Shown piece by piece: positions 43,622-52,145 of a stretch of 64,000 nt of DNA. The position numbers were made by a program, and so were the translations under genes. The notes under the pieces are model-generated. The model ran no database searches. It saw only the letters and a list, made by a program, of their open reading frames with translations, and was not told where the DNA came from. Positions within the stretch are counted from its first letter, which is position 1. Each line of letters starts with the position of its first letter. The stretch covers positions 1 to 64,000 of the forward strand of contig JAJXUE010000003.1 in the NCBI GenBank assembly GCA_021783135.1, given 5' to 3'. Origin of the DNA: Bacillota bacterium. GTDB lineage: Bacteria; Bacillota; Desulfitobacteriia; Desulfitobacteriales; JAJXUE01.

Positions 43622-45466
43622 ATGAGTAATCGGATCAAAATCCTCGACGCTGTTACGGCGAATCAAATAGCGGCCGGGGAAGTTGTGGAGAGACCGGCAT
43701 CGGTTGTAAAAGAATTAGTAGAAAATGCTCTAGATGCCGGCGCAGATAAAATTGAAATAGCTATAAACGGTGCCGGAGTGGCGTTAATCCGGGTTACTGA
43801 CAACGGGTGCGGCATGAGTGGCGATGACGCGATAATGGCTCTGCAAAGGCATGCAACCAGCAAAATCAGCTCGACTGGGGATTTGGCCGAGATTGCCACC
43901 CTCGGCTTCCGGGGTGAAGCCGTACCGAGTATCGCGTCAGTTAGCAGGCTTGAGGTTACTACGCGGGAACACAATTCAGTTGCAGGCTGCCGGATTCTGG
44001 TTGCGGGTGGAGCTATAGAGCAAGTTAGTGATATTGGGTGCCCGGCAGGGACCGTTTTCACGGTAAAGGACTTGTTTTTTAATACACCGGCCAGGCGCAA
44101 ATTTCTTAAAAGTGCTGCCACCGAACTGGGTCAAATTAGTGATATCATAAGCCGGATGGCTATGGCCTACCCCAAGGTTGCCTTTAAGTACATGCATGAA
44201 GGAAGAATCTTACTGCAAACTTCAGGGACAGGCAGCCTGCTAGAGACAGTCAGCCAAGTATATGGCAAAGAACAGGCTAAACAGATGATTCGCCTCGATA
44301 CCTCGGCAAGCGGTTTCACCCTGGAAGGATACTTGGGCAGTCCTAACCAGTCACGCAGCACCCGTGCCCAGCAAACTTTTTTTGTCAACGGACGCTATAT
44401 CAAGAGTAAAATACTTACAGTCGCAGTGGCAGAAGGATATAAAACAGTAGTGCCTGCTAATCGTTATCCCATAGTAGTGCTTAATCTTCTCTTACCACTG
44501 CAGGCTGTGGACGTTAACGTTCACCCGACCAAGTTAGAGGTGCGTTTTGCTCAAGCCAACGAAGTTTCACAGTTCGTGGCCCAGGCAGTAAGGCAAACTC
44601 TAAATTCTGCCAACCTTATGCCAGGTAATACATACCCTGATGTAAGCAACAGTTTTGCTGTTGCCGCACGACAGTATTCCGGTGGCTCGTCCTCAAGTGG
44701 TGGTGTAGCTGAAGCAACGCACCTCACTACTTACGCACAAGTTGCCTTCACGGACCAGGCGTCGTTTAAGCCACCGATCTGCCACCGCGTGGTGTCTAAC
44801 GAAGTTGGACACCACGCGGTGGACCAGATAACAACAGACCCAGTAAAAGTGCTCAGCGATGATCAGGTAACTATACCTACAAGCAAGCTGCCCGATATCG
44901 TTGTTTTAGGCCAGGTTGATGCGACTTATATTGTCGGGGCAGGGCCGGAAGGTCTATACATTATCGACCAGCACGCTGCACACGAACGAATTAATTTTGA
45001 ACAATTTTGGGCGCGAGCGGAGCAAACACGGGTAGAATCGCAACTATTGTTGCAGCCCATAACACTTGAACTATCCCAACAGGAAATGGGCATTTTAGTT
45101 GAAAATGTTGCATTATTTATTGATTTAGGCTTTTTGCTCGAACATTTTGGTGGTAACACCTTTTTATTGCGTGGTCACCCACTTGAAGTCGCCACAGCAA
45201 AGCCTGGCAATCTTGTTCACGATTTATTGGCTTTATTTGTGGAAGGACCGAAGCACATTGACCTGCGTCAACTAAGGGAGGAAATGATTTATACCATTGC
45301 CTGTAAAGCCAGCGTTACGGCTAATAAGATTCTAAACCAAATAGAAATGGACAATTTACTGTGGCGGTTAGGGCAAACTCAAAACCCTTACACCTGCCCA
45401 CACGGCAGGCCAACCATTATTGCCTTAAACCATGCTGAACTAGCTAAACGCTTCCAAAGGACTTGA
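43622..45466 (+). CDS. mutL: DNA mismatch repair protein MutL (endonuclease type)
   Basis: A GHKL ATPase (614 residues) with 'ELVENALDAGA', 'DNGCGM' and 'TLGFRGEA'. The C-terminal endonuclease motif 'DQHAAHERINFE' (DQHA-x2-E-x4-E) is present, so this is a nicking MutL, as expected in bacteria without MutH. The central linker (about 330-420) is low complexity. 71 bases after mutS, behind CAGGAGA. Confidence 0.95.
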   Translation: MSNRIKILDAVTANQIAAGEVVERPASVVKELVENALDAGADKIEIAINGAGVALIRVTDNGCGMSGDDAIMALQRHATSKISSTGDLAEIATLGFRGEAVPSIASVSRLEVTTREHNSVAGCRILVAGGAIEQVSDIGCPAGTVFTVKDLFFNTPARRKFLKSAATELGQISDIISRMAMAYPKVAFKYMHEGRILLQTSGTGSLLETVSQVYGKEQAKQMIRLDTSASGFTLEGYLGSPNQSRSTRAQQTFFVNGRYIKSKILTVAVAEGYKTVVPANRYPIVVLNLLLPLQAVDVNVHPTKLEVRFAQANEVSQFVAQAVRQTLNSANLMPGNTYPDVSNSFAVAARQYSGGSSSSGGVAEATHLTTYAQVAFTDQASFKPPICHRVVSNEVGHHAVDQITTDPVKVLSDDQVTIPTSKLPDIVVLGQVDATYIVGAGPEGLYIIDQHAAHERINFEQFWARAEQTRVESQLLLQPITLELSQQEMGILVENVALFIDLGFLLEHFGGNTFLLRGHPLEVATAKPGNLVHDLLALFVEGPKHIDLRQLREEMIYTIACKASVTANKILNQIEMDNLLWRLGQTQNPYTCPHGRPTIIALNHAELAKRFQRT

Positions 45467-45471
45467 GTGAG

Positions 45472-46287
45472 ATGGTGCAGTACATCGTAACGACGGTAAA
45501 GAGTAAACCCCATTTAAACGGTAAAGCACGCGAAATTGCGGCAAGTCTGAACTGCCTGTTTGCCGAGCGTGGTGAACACACGCTAGAATTCTTTAAGGAC
45601 GAGTTTGCATCTGCCATTTTGATTATCGTGGGTGACACCCGAATTGTAGCACGTGTTGGCAACAGTGAACTTTTTTTCCACCCCAGCATGAGTTTATTGC
45701 GCTTAATGAATCACGCCAAGGGACAAGTTGACCGCATGGCCGAGGCCATGGCTCTCAAACCCGGAATGCACGTGCTGGACTGTACTTTAGGTTTTGCTTC
45801 CGATGCGCTTGTGGCAAGCTATTTAACCGGGCCCACCGGTTCGGTGACAGGAGTGGAAGCTTCACCTCTCGCTGCATTATTAGTACGGATGGGAGTAAAT
45901 GAGTATACAGTCCGCGTGCATGACGGATTGGAACGGCACAAAGCGCAAGTCTTGGCGGCCCTGCCTGGTGCGATGCAACGTATTAAGGTCATCAACATGC
46001 ATCATCTGGACTTTCTACTGGCAGCGAAGTCTAAAAGCTTTGATATCGTATATTTTGATCCTATGTTTCGCAAACCACGCACTGAGTCCGCCTCGATGGC
46101 ACCGCTACGGGGACTGGCGCTGCCGGATCCTATTAGTGTCAGCAGCGTTCAGGCAGCGATGCGTGTTGCGCGCAGGCGTGTGGTTTTGAAGGAAGGCCGC
46201 TTCAGTACCGAATTTGCCAGACTGGGTTTTTCACTTATACCGGGTGGCAAGTATAGTGAAGTGGCTTACGGTATCATTGAGGTTTAG
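45472..46287 (+). CDS. Class I SAM-dependent methyltransferase (RsmJ-like)
   Basis: A 271-residue methyltransferase with 'MHVLDCTLGFASDALVASYL' (SAM-binding Gly-rich loop variant) and 'FDIVYFDPMFRKP', which resembles the DPMF of RsmJ (16S rRNA m2G1516). Firmicutes commonly have this gene between mutL and miaA. I use ATG 45472 because AAAGGA lies ten bases before it; TTG 45463 overlaps the mutL stop but has no spaced site. The substrate is probably rRNA, not certain. Confidence 0.75.
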   Translation: MVQYIVTTVKSKPHLNGKAREIAASLNCLFAERGEHTLEFFKDEFASAILIIVGDTRIVARVGNSELFFHPSMSLLRLMNHAKGQVDRMAEAMALKPGMHVLDCTLGFASDALVASYLTGPTGSVTGVEASPLAALLVRMGVNEYTVRVHDGLERHKAQVLAALPGAMQRIKVINMHHLDFLLAAKSKSFDIVYFDPMFRKPRTESASMAPLRGLALPDPISVSSVQAAMRVARRRVVLKEGRFSTEFARLGFSLIPGGKYSEVAYGIIEV

Positions 46288-46310
46288 TTTAGCTCCGGAG
46301 GAGGTGCAAG

Positions 46311-47255
46311 GTGGCTGAAAAATTAGTAGTAATTGTCGGTCCAACAGCGGTAGGAAAGTCGGCAGTTGCAGTGGACCTAGCGCAAAAGTTAGACGGAGAA
46401 ATTATCTCAGGCGATTCGGTCCAAGTCTACCGGCGGCTCAACATCGGCTCCGCCAAAATTACACATGAGGAACAACAAGGTATTCCACATCACATGCTGG
46501 ATGTGCTCGATCCTGATGAAGAATTTAGCGTTGCCAAATTTCAAACCCTAGTACGTACCCATATTGACCAGATTAATCGCCGCGGAAAAATACCGATCTT
46601 GGTAGGCGGCACAGGCCTATATATTCGCTCCATTCTTGATCCCTATGAGTTCCCTGAGACGAGTGAAGACCGGCAAATTCGCGCTGAACTGCATCAAGTG
46701 GCACAACGCGAGGGTAAAGCTTATCTCCACCGGGAACTGGCTGCAGTAGACCCGGAAAGTGCAGCCCGTTTACATGTTAACGATTTGGTGCGTGTGGTCA
46801 GGGCACTGGAAGTATATAGACTAACGGGCAGGCCATTTTCGGACTATCAACGCTCAGTTGTCAATCAGCCGACACCAGGAGAGAGTCCTTATCATCTAAG
46901 TTATTTTGGCCTAAATGCACCACGAGAATGGTTGTATGAGCGGATTAACCAGAGGGTTGAGCTTATGTTGGCACACGGGTTAGTGCAAGAGACTCAGGAC
47001 CTTTTAGCCGACGGGTATGTACCTGCATTGCAATCGCTTCGCACAATAGGCTACAGGCATGCTATTTTGTACCTGCGCGGCTTACTCACTCGACCGGAAA
47101 TGAAACGGCTTTTGCAACGCGACACCAGACACTTTGCGAAACGCCAATTAACCTGGTTTCGGCGTGACGCTCGGATAACTTGGTTTGAGGTGTCGGAGCA
47201 ACCGCTCGAACAAATTACGCGCCAAATGACTGAAATAATTTGCAGTGGTACATAA
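46311..47255 (+). CDS. miaA: tRNA dimethylallyltransferase
   Basis: Adds the dimethylallyl group to N6 of A37 in tRNAs, the substrate that MiaB then methylthiolates (314 residues). The P-loop 'GPTAVGKSAVAVDLA', 'SGDSVQVYR' and 'PHHMLDV' are family hallmarks. GTG start behind GGAGGAGGTG. Followed by hfq, the widely conserved order. Confidence 0.96.
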   Translation: MAEKLVVIVGPTAVGKSAVAVDLAQKLDGEIISGDSVQVYRRLNIGSAKITHEEQQGIPHHMLDVLDPDEEFSVAKFQTLVRTHIDQINRRGKIPILVGGTGLYIRSILDPYEFPETSEDRQIRAELHQVAQREGKAYLHRELAAVDPESAARLHVNDLVRVVRALEVYRLTGRPFSDYQRSVVNQPTPGESPYHLSYFGLNAPREWLYERINQRVELMLAHGLVQETQDLLADGYVPALQSLRTIGYRHAILYLRGLLTRPEMKRLLQRDTRHFAKRQLTWFRRDARITWFEVSEQPLEQITRQMTEIICSGT

Positions 47256-47319
47256 GATAGTGTACAATTAAAATAGAAAATGTTCGCCATGATGTAACCT
47301 GGATTTTTGGAGGTAAAAA

Positions 47320-47562
47320 ATGAATAAGAATCAGATTAATTTACAAGATTCTTTTCTTAACCAAGTTAGAAAGGACAATATACCTGTTACCGTTTACCTT
47401 GTCAACGGTTTTCAACTCAAGGGAATGGTAAGGGGTTTTGATAATTTTACCGTGATTCTTGAGTTTGAAGGTAAGCAGCAGATGGTGTATAAGCATGCCA
47501 TTTCAACGGTTATGCCTTTTAAGCCAATCAATTTGGCCGCCGCAGCTGAGGATAAGGCTTAA
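47320..47562 (+). CDS. hfq: RNA chaperone Hfq
   Basis: An 80-residue Sm-like hexamer subunit. Sm1 '[28 protein letters not shown]' and Sm2 '[13 protein letters not shown]' are intact, including the YKHA motif that forms the poly-U pore. ATG behind TTGGAGGT. Downstream of miaA. Confidence 0.97.
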   Translation: MNKNQINLQDSFLNQVRKDNIPVTVYLVNGFQLKGMVRGFDNFTVILEFEGKQQMVYKHAISTVMPFKPINLAAAAEDKA

Positions 47563-47582
47563 ACCTGAACAAGCAAAAGTAG

Positions 47583-47606
47583 GGAGCCGAATGTGGCTCC
47601 TTTTTT
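47583..47606 (+). terminator. Rho-independent terminator after hfq
   Basis: GGAGCC (47583-47588) pairs with GGCTCC (47595-47600), followed by six T residues. Confidence 0.85.
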
Positions 47607-47691
47607 GTGGTTTTAAATCAAGCGATTTAGGAACGGTATTTGGGGAATTATTAATAATAACACGAAGAAATAAGTAAACTGGAGATGACCT

Positions 47692-49515
47692 ATGAACGCC
47701 GAAAATATTAGAAATGTAGCAATTATTGCCCATGTCGATCATGGAAAAACAAGCTTGGTAGACGTGATGCTGCGGCAAAGCGGAGTATTTCGTGAAAACG
47801 AGCAAGTGGCAGAAAGAGTAATGGACTCTAACGATTTAGAAAAGGAACGCGGCATAACTATTCTTTCCAAAAACACAGCTATTCGTTGGGGTGGCTACAA
47901 AATTAACATCGTAGATACGCCGGGCCATGCGGACTTTGGTGGCGAGGTAGAACGAGTCCTGCAGATGGTAGACGGTGTATTACTTGTGGTCGACGCTTTT
48001 GAAGGTCCTATGCCGCAAACTAAATTTGTATTGCGTAAGGCACTCGAACTTAATCTGAAACCAATCGTAGTCATCAACAAAATTGACCGTCCTGATGCTC
48101 GCCCCTATGAAGTAGTAGACGAGGTGCTGGACTTGTTTTTACAGTTAGGCGCCACAGAGGACCAATTAGAGTTTCCTGTCGTGTACAGTTCGGCACGGCG
48201 TGGCATCGCAGGGATGGAACCCGAAAACCTGCAAGAGAATCTGATACCTTTGTTTAAGGTGATTCTGGATAACATTCCGGCCCCACAGGGAAATTCAGCT
48301 CAACCCCTACAGTTTCTAGTTACGACACTGGACTATGATGATTATTTAGGTAAGATTGCAATTGGCAGAATAGTACGAGGCACGCTTGAGAGCAATTCAG
48401 CTGTTGCTGTATTTAAACGGGATGAAAGCCTGGAAAAGGCCAGAATCGCTAAGCTCTTCGTATTTGAAGGCTTGAATCGCGTAGAAGCGGACCAGGCTAC
48501 TGCGGGTGAGATCGTTGCTATTAGCGGAATTGCGAACATTAACATTGGAGAAACGGTAGCATGCCAGGTTAATCCGGAGGCTCTACCGACTATTGAAATT
48601 GACGAGCCGACATTAACGATGACTTTTATGGTCAACAACAGTCCGTTTGCAGGCCGCGAAGGAAATCACGTTACCTCGCGCAAACTGAGGGAACGCTTAT
48701 TTAAAGAACTCGAAACAAATGTCAGTTTGAGAGTTGAAGAGACGGATAGTGCGGAAGCTTTCCAGGTATCCGGGCGAGGTGAACTCCATCTTTCCATTTT
48801 GATTGAGACCATGCGACGTGAGGGCTTCGAGCTGCAAGTGTCAAAACCACAGGTAATTTTACGTGTGATTGACGGCGAGAAATGTGAGCCGGTGGAGCAG
48901 CTAACGTGCGACGTACCGGACAGTTCCGTCGGTGGAGTAATTGAACTTCTCGGGTCACGTAAAGCGGAAATGGTCAATATGATTACCTTGAGCGGCGGAG
49001 TTACTCGACTGGAGTTTTTAGTTCCGGCCCGCGGTTTAATCGGATTTAGAGGCGAGTTCTTGACTGAGACCAGAGGGGAAGGTATTATGGCGCATGTTTA
49101 CCACTCCTACCAGCCCTTTAAAGGGGAAATTCAAGGACGTAGCCGAGGAGTATTGATAGCTTCTGAAGATGGCGACTCCACCACATACGCGCTACACGCA
49201 ATCCAGGAACGAGGTGCCTTGTTTATCGGACCCGGTACCAAAGTGTATGAGGGCATGATAGTAGGTGAAAATGCACGTGAGCAAGATATAGAGGTCAACG
49301 TGGCTCGCAAAAAACACGTTACCAACATGCGCTCCAGTGTATCCGATGAAACTTTGCGCTTGGATTCGCCACGGGTACTGAGTCTTGAGCAGGCTTTGGA
49401 ATATATCAACGATGATGAATTAGCCGAAATTACGCCGCAAAGCATTCGCCTGCGCAAGAAGGCTTTAAGCCGCGATGCACGTGTAAAGGCAATGAAAGCA
49501 CTGAGCGGTAAATAG
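47692..49515 (+). CDS. typA: Translational GTPase TypA/BipA
   Basis: A ribosome-associated GTPase of the elongation-factor family (607 residues). G1 '[10 protein letters not shown]', G3 '[16 protein letters not shown]', G4 'NKIDR' and the C-terminal BipA domain are present. It is needed for ribosome assembly and stress tolerance in many bacteria. Independent unit with its own downstream terminator. Confidence 0.96.
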   Translation: MNAENIRNVAIIAHVDHGKTSLVDVMLRQSGVFRENEQVAERVMDSNDLEKERGITILSKNTAIRWGGYKINIVDTPGHADFGGEVERVLQMVDGVLLVVDAFEGPMPQTKFVLRKALELNLKPIVVINKIDRPDARPYEVVDEVLDLFLQLGATEDQLEFPVVYSSARRGIAGMEPENLQENLIPLFKVILDNIPAPQGNSAQPLQFLVTTLDYDDYLGKIAIGRIVRGTLESNSAVAVFKRDESLEKARIAKLFVFEGLNRVEADQATAGEIVAISGIANINIGETVACQVNPEALPTIEIDEPTLTMTFMVNNSPFAGREGNHVTSRKLRERLFKELETNVSLRVEETDSAEAFQVSGRGELHLSILIETMRREGFELQVSKPQVILRVIDGEKCEPVEQLTCDVPDSSVGGVIELLGSRKAEMVNMITLSGGVTRLEFLVPARGLIGFRGEFLTETRGEGIMAHVYHSYQPFKGEIQGRSRGVLIASEDGDSTTYALHAIQERGALFIGPGTKVYEGMIVGENAREQDIEVNVARKKHVTNMRSSVSDETLRLDSPRVLSLEQALEYINDDELAEITPQSIRLRKKALSRDARVKAMKALSGK

Positions 49516-49555
49516 AAAGCAAGGTTAACGCATAAATAAATACTAAAAATATGCA

Positions 49556-49587
49556 ACTGAAGGATGAAATATTCCTTCAGTTTTTTT
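49556..49587 (+). terminator. Rho-independent terminator after typA
   Basis: ACTGAAGGA (49556-49564) pairs with TCCTTCAGT (49573-49581), followed by a T run. Confidence 0.88.
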
Positions 49588-49659
49588 ATAGTAGGGGTCA
49601 ACGGCCTTCATCAATGGTTCAGACTTGAATTAAATGAAGTGAGTTTGATAAAACCATTG

Positions 49660-49674
49660 TAGGAGGTCCTCCTA
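49660..49674. repeat. Short palindrome with ribosome-site-like sequence
   Basis: TAGGAGG-T-CCTCCTA is a perfect 7-bp inverted repeat around one base, in the gap before the toxin-antitoxin pair. It may be a regulatory site or part of a degraded mobile element. Confidence 0.3.
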
Positions 49675-49686
49675 ACCCTTGACTTA

Positions 49687-49790
49687 CCTTAGCGGAAATG
49701 ATAATTTAATCTCAACTAATTCCTTAGCGGACATCAAGACCTATTTTGGGGTATAGATTATAGCAGCTAATCTTTATTAGCGGACATTGA
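49687..49790 (+). repeat. Three direct copies of TTAGCGGAcAT before the toxin-antitoxin genes
   Basis: TTAGCGGA occurs at 49689-49696, 49724-49731 and 49777-49784 in the same orientation, the first two extended on the left by CC and the last two extended on the right by CAT. The copies are 35 and 53 bases apart. They could be binding sites for the antitoxin or an insertion-sequence end remnant (multiple terminal repeats occur in some families). No transposase gene is present. Confidence 0.45.
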
Positions 49791-49810
49791 ATTTTAGGAG
49801 GTAACGCCTC

Positions 49811-50068
49811 ATGGTTATTCGGAAAGAAGATATTCATAACTTGGTTGAGCGCCTGCCTGAAGATGATCAGAAAACTGTTTTTGACTTCATGCAGTATCTA
49901 CTAAACCGTTCCACAAAAAAACCAGACGGTTGGGAACAAATTGATCAAGCCGATCCAGACGATGAACCTCTAACAGAAGAAGAACTTCACCAACTCAATA
50001 GTGATTCCGGCTATGTTACGGGGGGGGATGCCAAGCGTGAGTTCGGATTACAATTTGATTTACCGTAA
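49811..50068 (+). CDS. Antitoxin of a type II toxin-antitoxin pair
   Basis: An 85-residue protein with a helical N-terminus ('DIHNLVERLPEDDQKTVFDFMQYLL') of the kind found in DUF2281-like antitoxins, then an acidic linker and C-terminal tail likely to neutralise the toxin. It overlaps the toxin gene by 41 bases. Its C-terminal coding region contains an eight-G run (50020-50027). ATG behind TAGGAGG. Confidence 0.7.
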   Translation: MVIRKEDIHNLVERLPEDDQKTVFDFMQYLLNRSTKKPDGWEQIDQADPDDEPLTEEELHQLNSDSGYVTGGDAKREFGLQFDLP

Positions 50069-50300
50069 GGACGCAATCAAATTTCTTGCCAAGCAAGAAG
50101 TGTCTGTTCAAGAACGTATAGCGAAAGGTTTAGCAGGGCTTATCACAATACCACCCAGTGGCGATATAAAACAAATGAAGGGACAACAAGGCTTATACCG
50201 ACTCAGGGTTGGAACATACCGCATTCTTTTTGAAGTTAATCATACTGAAAAGATTGTCTACATTCAGGCAATAGATTCCCGTAATGGAATATACAAGTAA
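50028..50300 (+). CDS. RelE/ParE-family toxin
   Basis: A 90-residue protein with the ParE/RelE fold: 'YNLIYRKDAIKFLAKQ', 'KQMKGQQGLYRLRVGTYRILFEV' and 'IYIQAIDSRNGIY'-like C-terminus (seen as VYIQAIDSRNGIYK). RelE-type proteins cleave mRNA in the ribosome. ATG 50028 is placed directly after a run of eight G that overlaps the antitoxin frame and serves as the ribosome site; translation is therefore coupled to the antitoxin. Confidence 0.82.
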   Translation: MPSVSSDYNLIYRKDAIKFLAKQEVSVQERIAKGLAGLITIPPSGDIKQMKGQQGLYRLRVGTYRILFEVNHTEKIVYIQAIDSRNGIYK

Positions 50301-50313
50301 TATACAAGTAATC

Positions 50314-50353
50314 AAAAGCTGGTGATCTTTAGAGTAAGGATCACCAGCTTTTT
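50314..50353 (+). terminator. Rho-independent terminator of the toxin-antitoxin operon
   Basis: AAAAGCTGGTGATC (50314-50327) pairs with GATCACCAGCTTTT (50339-50352), a perfect 14-bp stem running into T residues. An 11-bp tandem duplication containing the toxin stop codon lies just upstream. Confidence 0.9.
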
Positions 50354-50460
50354 GCTGCCAGAATATGTCTTGGCGTATATTTTCGTTAAAATGTTGGCGG
50401 GATCCCTTATATGTCTATTTTTATATCTTTTTCTGAAAATTCTGTGTTAATTGCAAACAC

Positions 50461-50489
50461 TTGACCGGTATTGAAGTAAAGTGTATTCT
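50461..50489 (+). promoter_or_regulatory. Sigma-A promoter of the sulfur/selenium respiratory operon
   Basis: TTGACC (50461-50466), a 17-base spacer and TATTCT (50484-50489). Predicted transcription start near 50496. The remainder of the 395-base gap 50301-50695 holds the toxin terminator, the operator and a long leader. Confidence 0.7.
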
Positions 50490-50501
50490 AAAACTGGCTC
50501 C

Positions 50502-50521
50502 ACCCCCTGGGTGGGGGGTAT
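50502..50521. promoter_or_regulatory. CsoR/CstR-like operator palindrome at the respiratory operon promoter
   Basis: ACCCCC (50502-50507) and GGGGGT (50514-50519) are inverted arms with a 6-base middle, and the right side continues AT-C as in the second copy near 59,510. C-rich arms ending in (AT)ACC are typical of CsoR-family regulators (CsoR for Cu(I), CstR for persulfides). It starts 13 bases after the -10 box, so a bound repressor would block initiation. No CsoR-family gene is in the window. Confidence 0.55.
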
Positions 50522-50586
50522 CGAGATTGGAGTTAGTTTGTAAATAATTAAAGTTCTGTTTATCTGCGTTTGCGCATAAAAGTACA

Positions 50587-50625
50587 AGGCTTAACGGGCA
50601 ATGATGTGAATTATTGTTCAAGCTT
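50587..50625 (+). promoter_or_regulatory. Stem-loop in the 5' leader of the respiratory operon
   Basis: AGGCTT (50587-50592) and GGGCAAT (50596-50602) pair with ATTGTTC (50613-50619) and AAGCTT (50620-50625), with a three-base bulge and a ten-base loop. The leader is about 200 bases long. A purine-rich run (GGGGAGGGG) follows. No known riboswitch recognised. Confidence 0.35.
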
Positions 50626-50695
50626 AGGGGAGGGGTGCCAGGCAACGAAGTATAGTCAATTTCGTCAAACTAATAGGTGGAGGTGTACTAAAAAG

Positions 50696-51625
50696 TTGAT
50701 GGACAAGGGAAAACGGTCTTATTTACTGATTGGAATTATAAGCGTAACTGTAATGTTTGGGATAGGCCTAAATACCAAAAATGTTGAGGCAGCCTGTGGG
50801 GCATCCACTTCCTCCTGCAAAACCTGTCACGAAGTGCAGGGACAAGATCCCGTTAACCAAAAGGGTGCCTGGCATGTGCAACATGCTTTTGGTGATTTTT
50901 GTTCAGCTTGTCATCTAGGCGTGCCCACTGAAACTGACAAAACTAAAGCGCATGCTGGAGTGATTAAAAATCCAATTTCGCAGCCGGACCAAACGTGTAC
51001 CTCATGTCATCCTTCAGATACGGCCGCAAGAGTTGCCAAATATGGCGGTAGTGGTTCAGGCGGCTCAGGTGGCAGCGTGACAACTAACTCAGGCGCAGCT
51101 GGAACTTCCGCGAATGCAACACCTTCAGCAGCAGCCAGTCAAGTTCCGTCAGTGCCATCCGCCGCAGCCAGTCAAACTCCTGCTAGTGCTGACCCAAATT
51201 ACGATGTGATTGACTTTAACAAGAATACGCCTACGCCTTTTCCCTGGCTGACTATAATTTTCCTAGTCCTTGATGTTTTGGCAGTCTTGGTCTTGGCAAC
51301 AATGGTCTGGCGTTGGTTAAAGGGGGTTTGGCCCTGGTCTTATGTGCGACGTCGCCCGGCAAATTTGTTGGACTTGAACCATTTGTCGCCGGAGTTGCAA
51401 AACTTGATCAACGATTTTCGGAATGCAGATTCGGAAACTGTTTTAGCGGCTGAAGAATTGCTGCAACGCGGCAAAGGTGGCGAAAAACTATTACAAACAG
51501 TGGCCAAGTTGCCGGAAAATCTTGTTACCCGCTTGCAAACCCTGAGCGAAACTGAAACCGAGTTATTGTTCCAGCTTAGCCGCGCTTTGCGCGAGCAGAA
51601 AGGCGGTGTCGAGCATGCTAATTAA
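50696..51625 (+). CDS. Membrane-anchored triheme cytochrome c
   Basis: About 309 residues. An N-terminal signal or anchor (about 9-28) is followed by three CxxCH heme sites (CKTCH, CSACH, CTSCH) within the first 105 residues. A Gly/Ser/Ala-rich linker, a second membrane segment (about 183-205) and a helical cytosolic tail of about 100 residues come next. Start uncertain: TTG 50696 (ten bases after GGAGGTG) or ATG 50699; the open frame reaches 50570 but that lies in the leader. It heads the operon and could exchange electrons with the molybdoenzyme outside the membrane. Confidence 0.82.
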   Translation: MMDKGKRSYLLIGIISVTVMFGIGLNTKNVEAACGASTSSCKTCHEVQGQDPVNQKGAWHVQHAFGDFCSACHLGVPTETDKTKAHAGVIKNPISQPDQTCTSCHPSDTAARVAKYGGSGSGGSGGSVTTNSGAAGTSANATPSAAASQVPSVPSAAASQTPASADPNYDVIDFNKNTPTPFPWLTIIFLVLDVLAVLVLATMVWRWLKGVWPWSYVRRRPANLLDLNHLSPELQNLINDFRNADSETVLAAEELLQRGKGGEKLLQTVAKLPENLVTRLQTLSETETELLFQLSRALREQKGGVEHAN

Positions 51626-52145
51626 TGATTGGATGAAAGAGAAAACGTGGTCTCCTTGGGTGGCCGGGGTAGTCCTGGGTATTGCTGGAATAGGTACTTA
51701 TGTATTGGCGGACAAGACAATTGGTTCTTCCGGCGGACTGGAAAGTATCGATAGCATTTTAGGGCATACCTTTCACCTACCGTGGGCAAACTCGATGTAT
51801 TTTCGCTTCCAGATGCCGCCGGTCATTTCTTTTCAGATTATGTTGTTTGTCGGGATGTTAATTGGTTCTGCTGTCTCGAGTCTTTGGTCGGGTGATTTCA
51901 AGTTTAGAATCATGCCTGACAAGCTTTGGACATCTAATTTTGGGCCAAGCGTCGCTAAACGCTGGATCTTAATCTTTATCGGAGGGGCTATTATTGAGTT
52001 TGGGGCCGGTGTGGCCGGCGGGTGTACCAGTGGTTTAGCAATTTCCGGCTCAATGCAACTTTCCCCCGCTGGTTTTATCTTCATTGCGGGTTTATTTATT
52101 ACCGGAATTATCACAACCAAAATTTTGTATGGGAGGAATTACTAG
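51615..52145 (+). CDS. YeeE/YedE (DUF395) half-transporter, first copy
   Basis: A 176-residue membrane protein of about five helices, one half of the YeeE/YedE-type fold. The conserved Cys is in 'AGVAGGCTSGLAISG'. Relatives take up thiosulfate (TsuA/YeeE), and two-gene pairs (PmpA/PmpB type) are linked to persulfide-responsive regulation. It overlaps the cytochrome stop by 11 bases, and its own stop overlaps the GTG of the second half-transporter by one base. Predicted to pair with the selenoprotein half to move a sulfur or selenium species. Confidence 0.85.
   Translation: MLINDWMKEKTWSPWVAGVVLGIAGIGTYVLADKTIGSSGGLESIDSILGHTFHLPWANSMYFRFQMPPVISFQIMLFVGMLIGSAVSSLWSGDFKFRIMPDKLWTSNFGPSVAKRWILIFIGGAIIEFGAGVAGGCTSGLAISGSMQLSPAGFIFIAGLFITGIITTKILYGRNY

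Noticed and set aside
49131-49601. 156-residue minus-strand ORF overlapping typA
   Set aside because: Runs through the typA terminator and the typA coding frame; it has no domain and no ribosome site.
49590-49810. Intact insertion sequence
   Set aside because: Repeats are present but there is no transposase frame in the 220 bases.
50496-50695. Known riboswitch (cyclic di-GMP, molybdenum cofactor or cobalamin type) in the leader
   Set aside because: None of the conserved core sequences I know for these classes are present; only a generic stem-loop can be shown.
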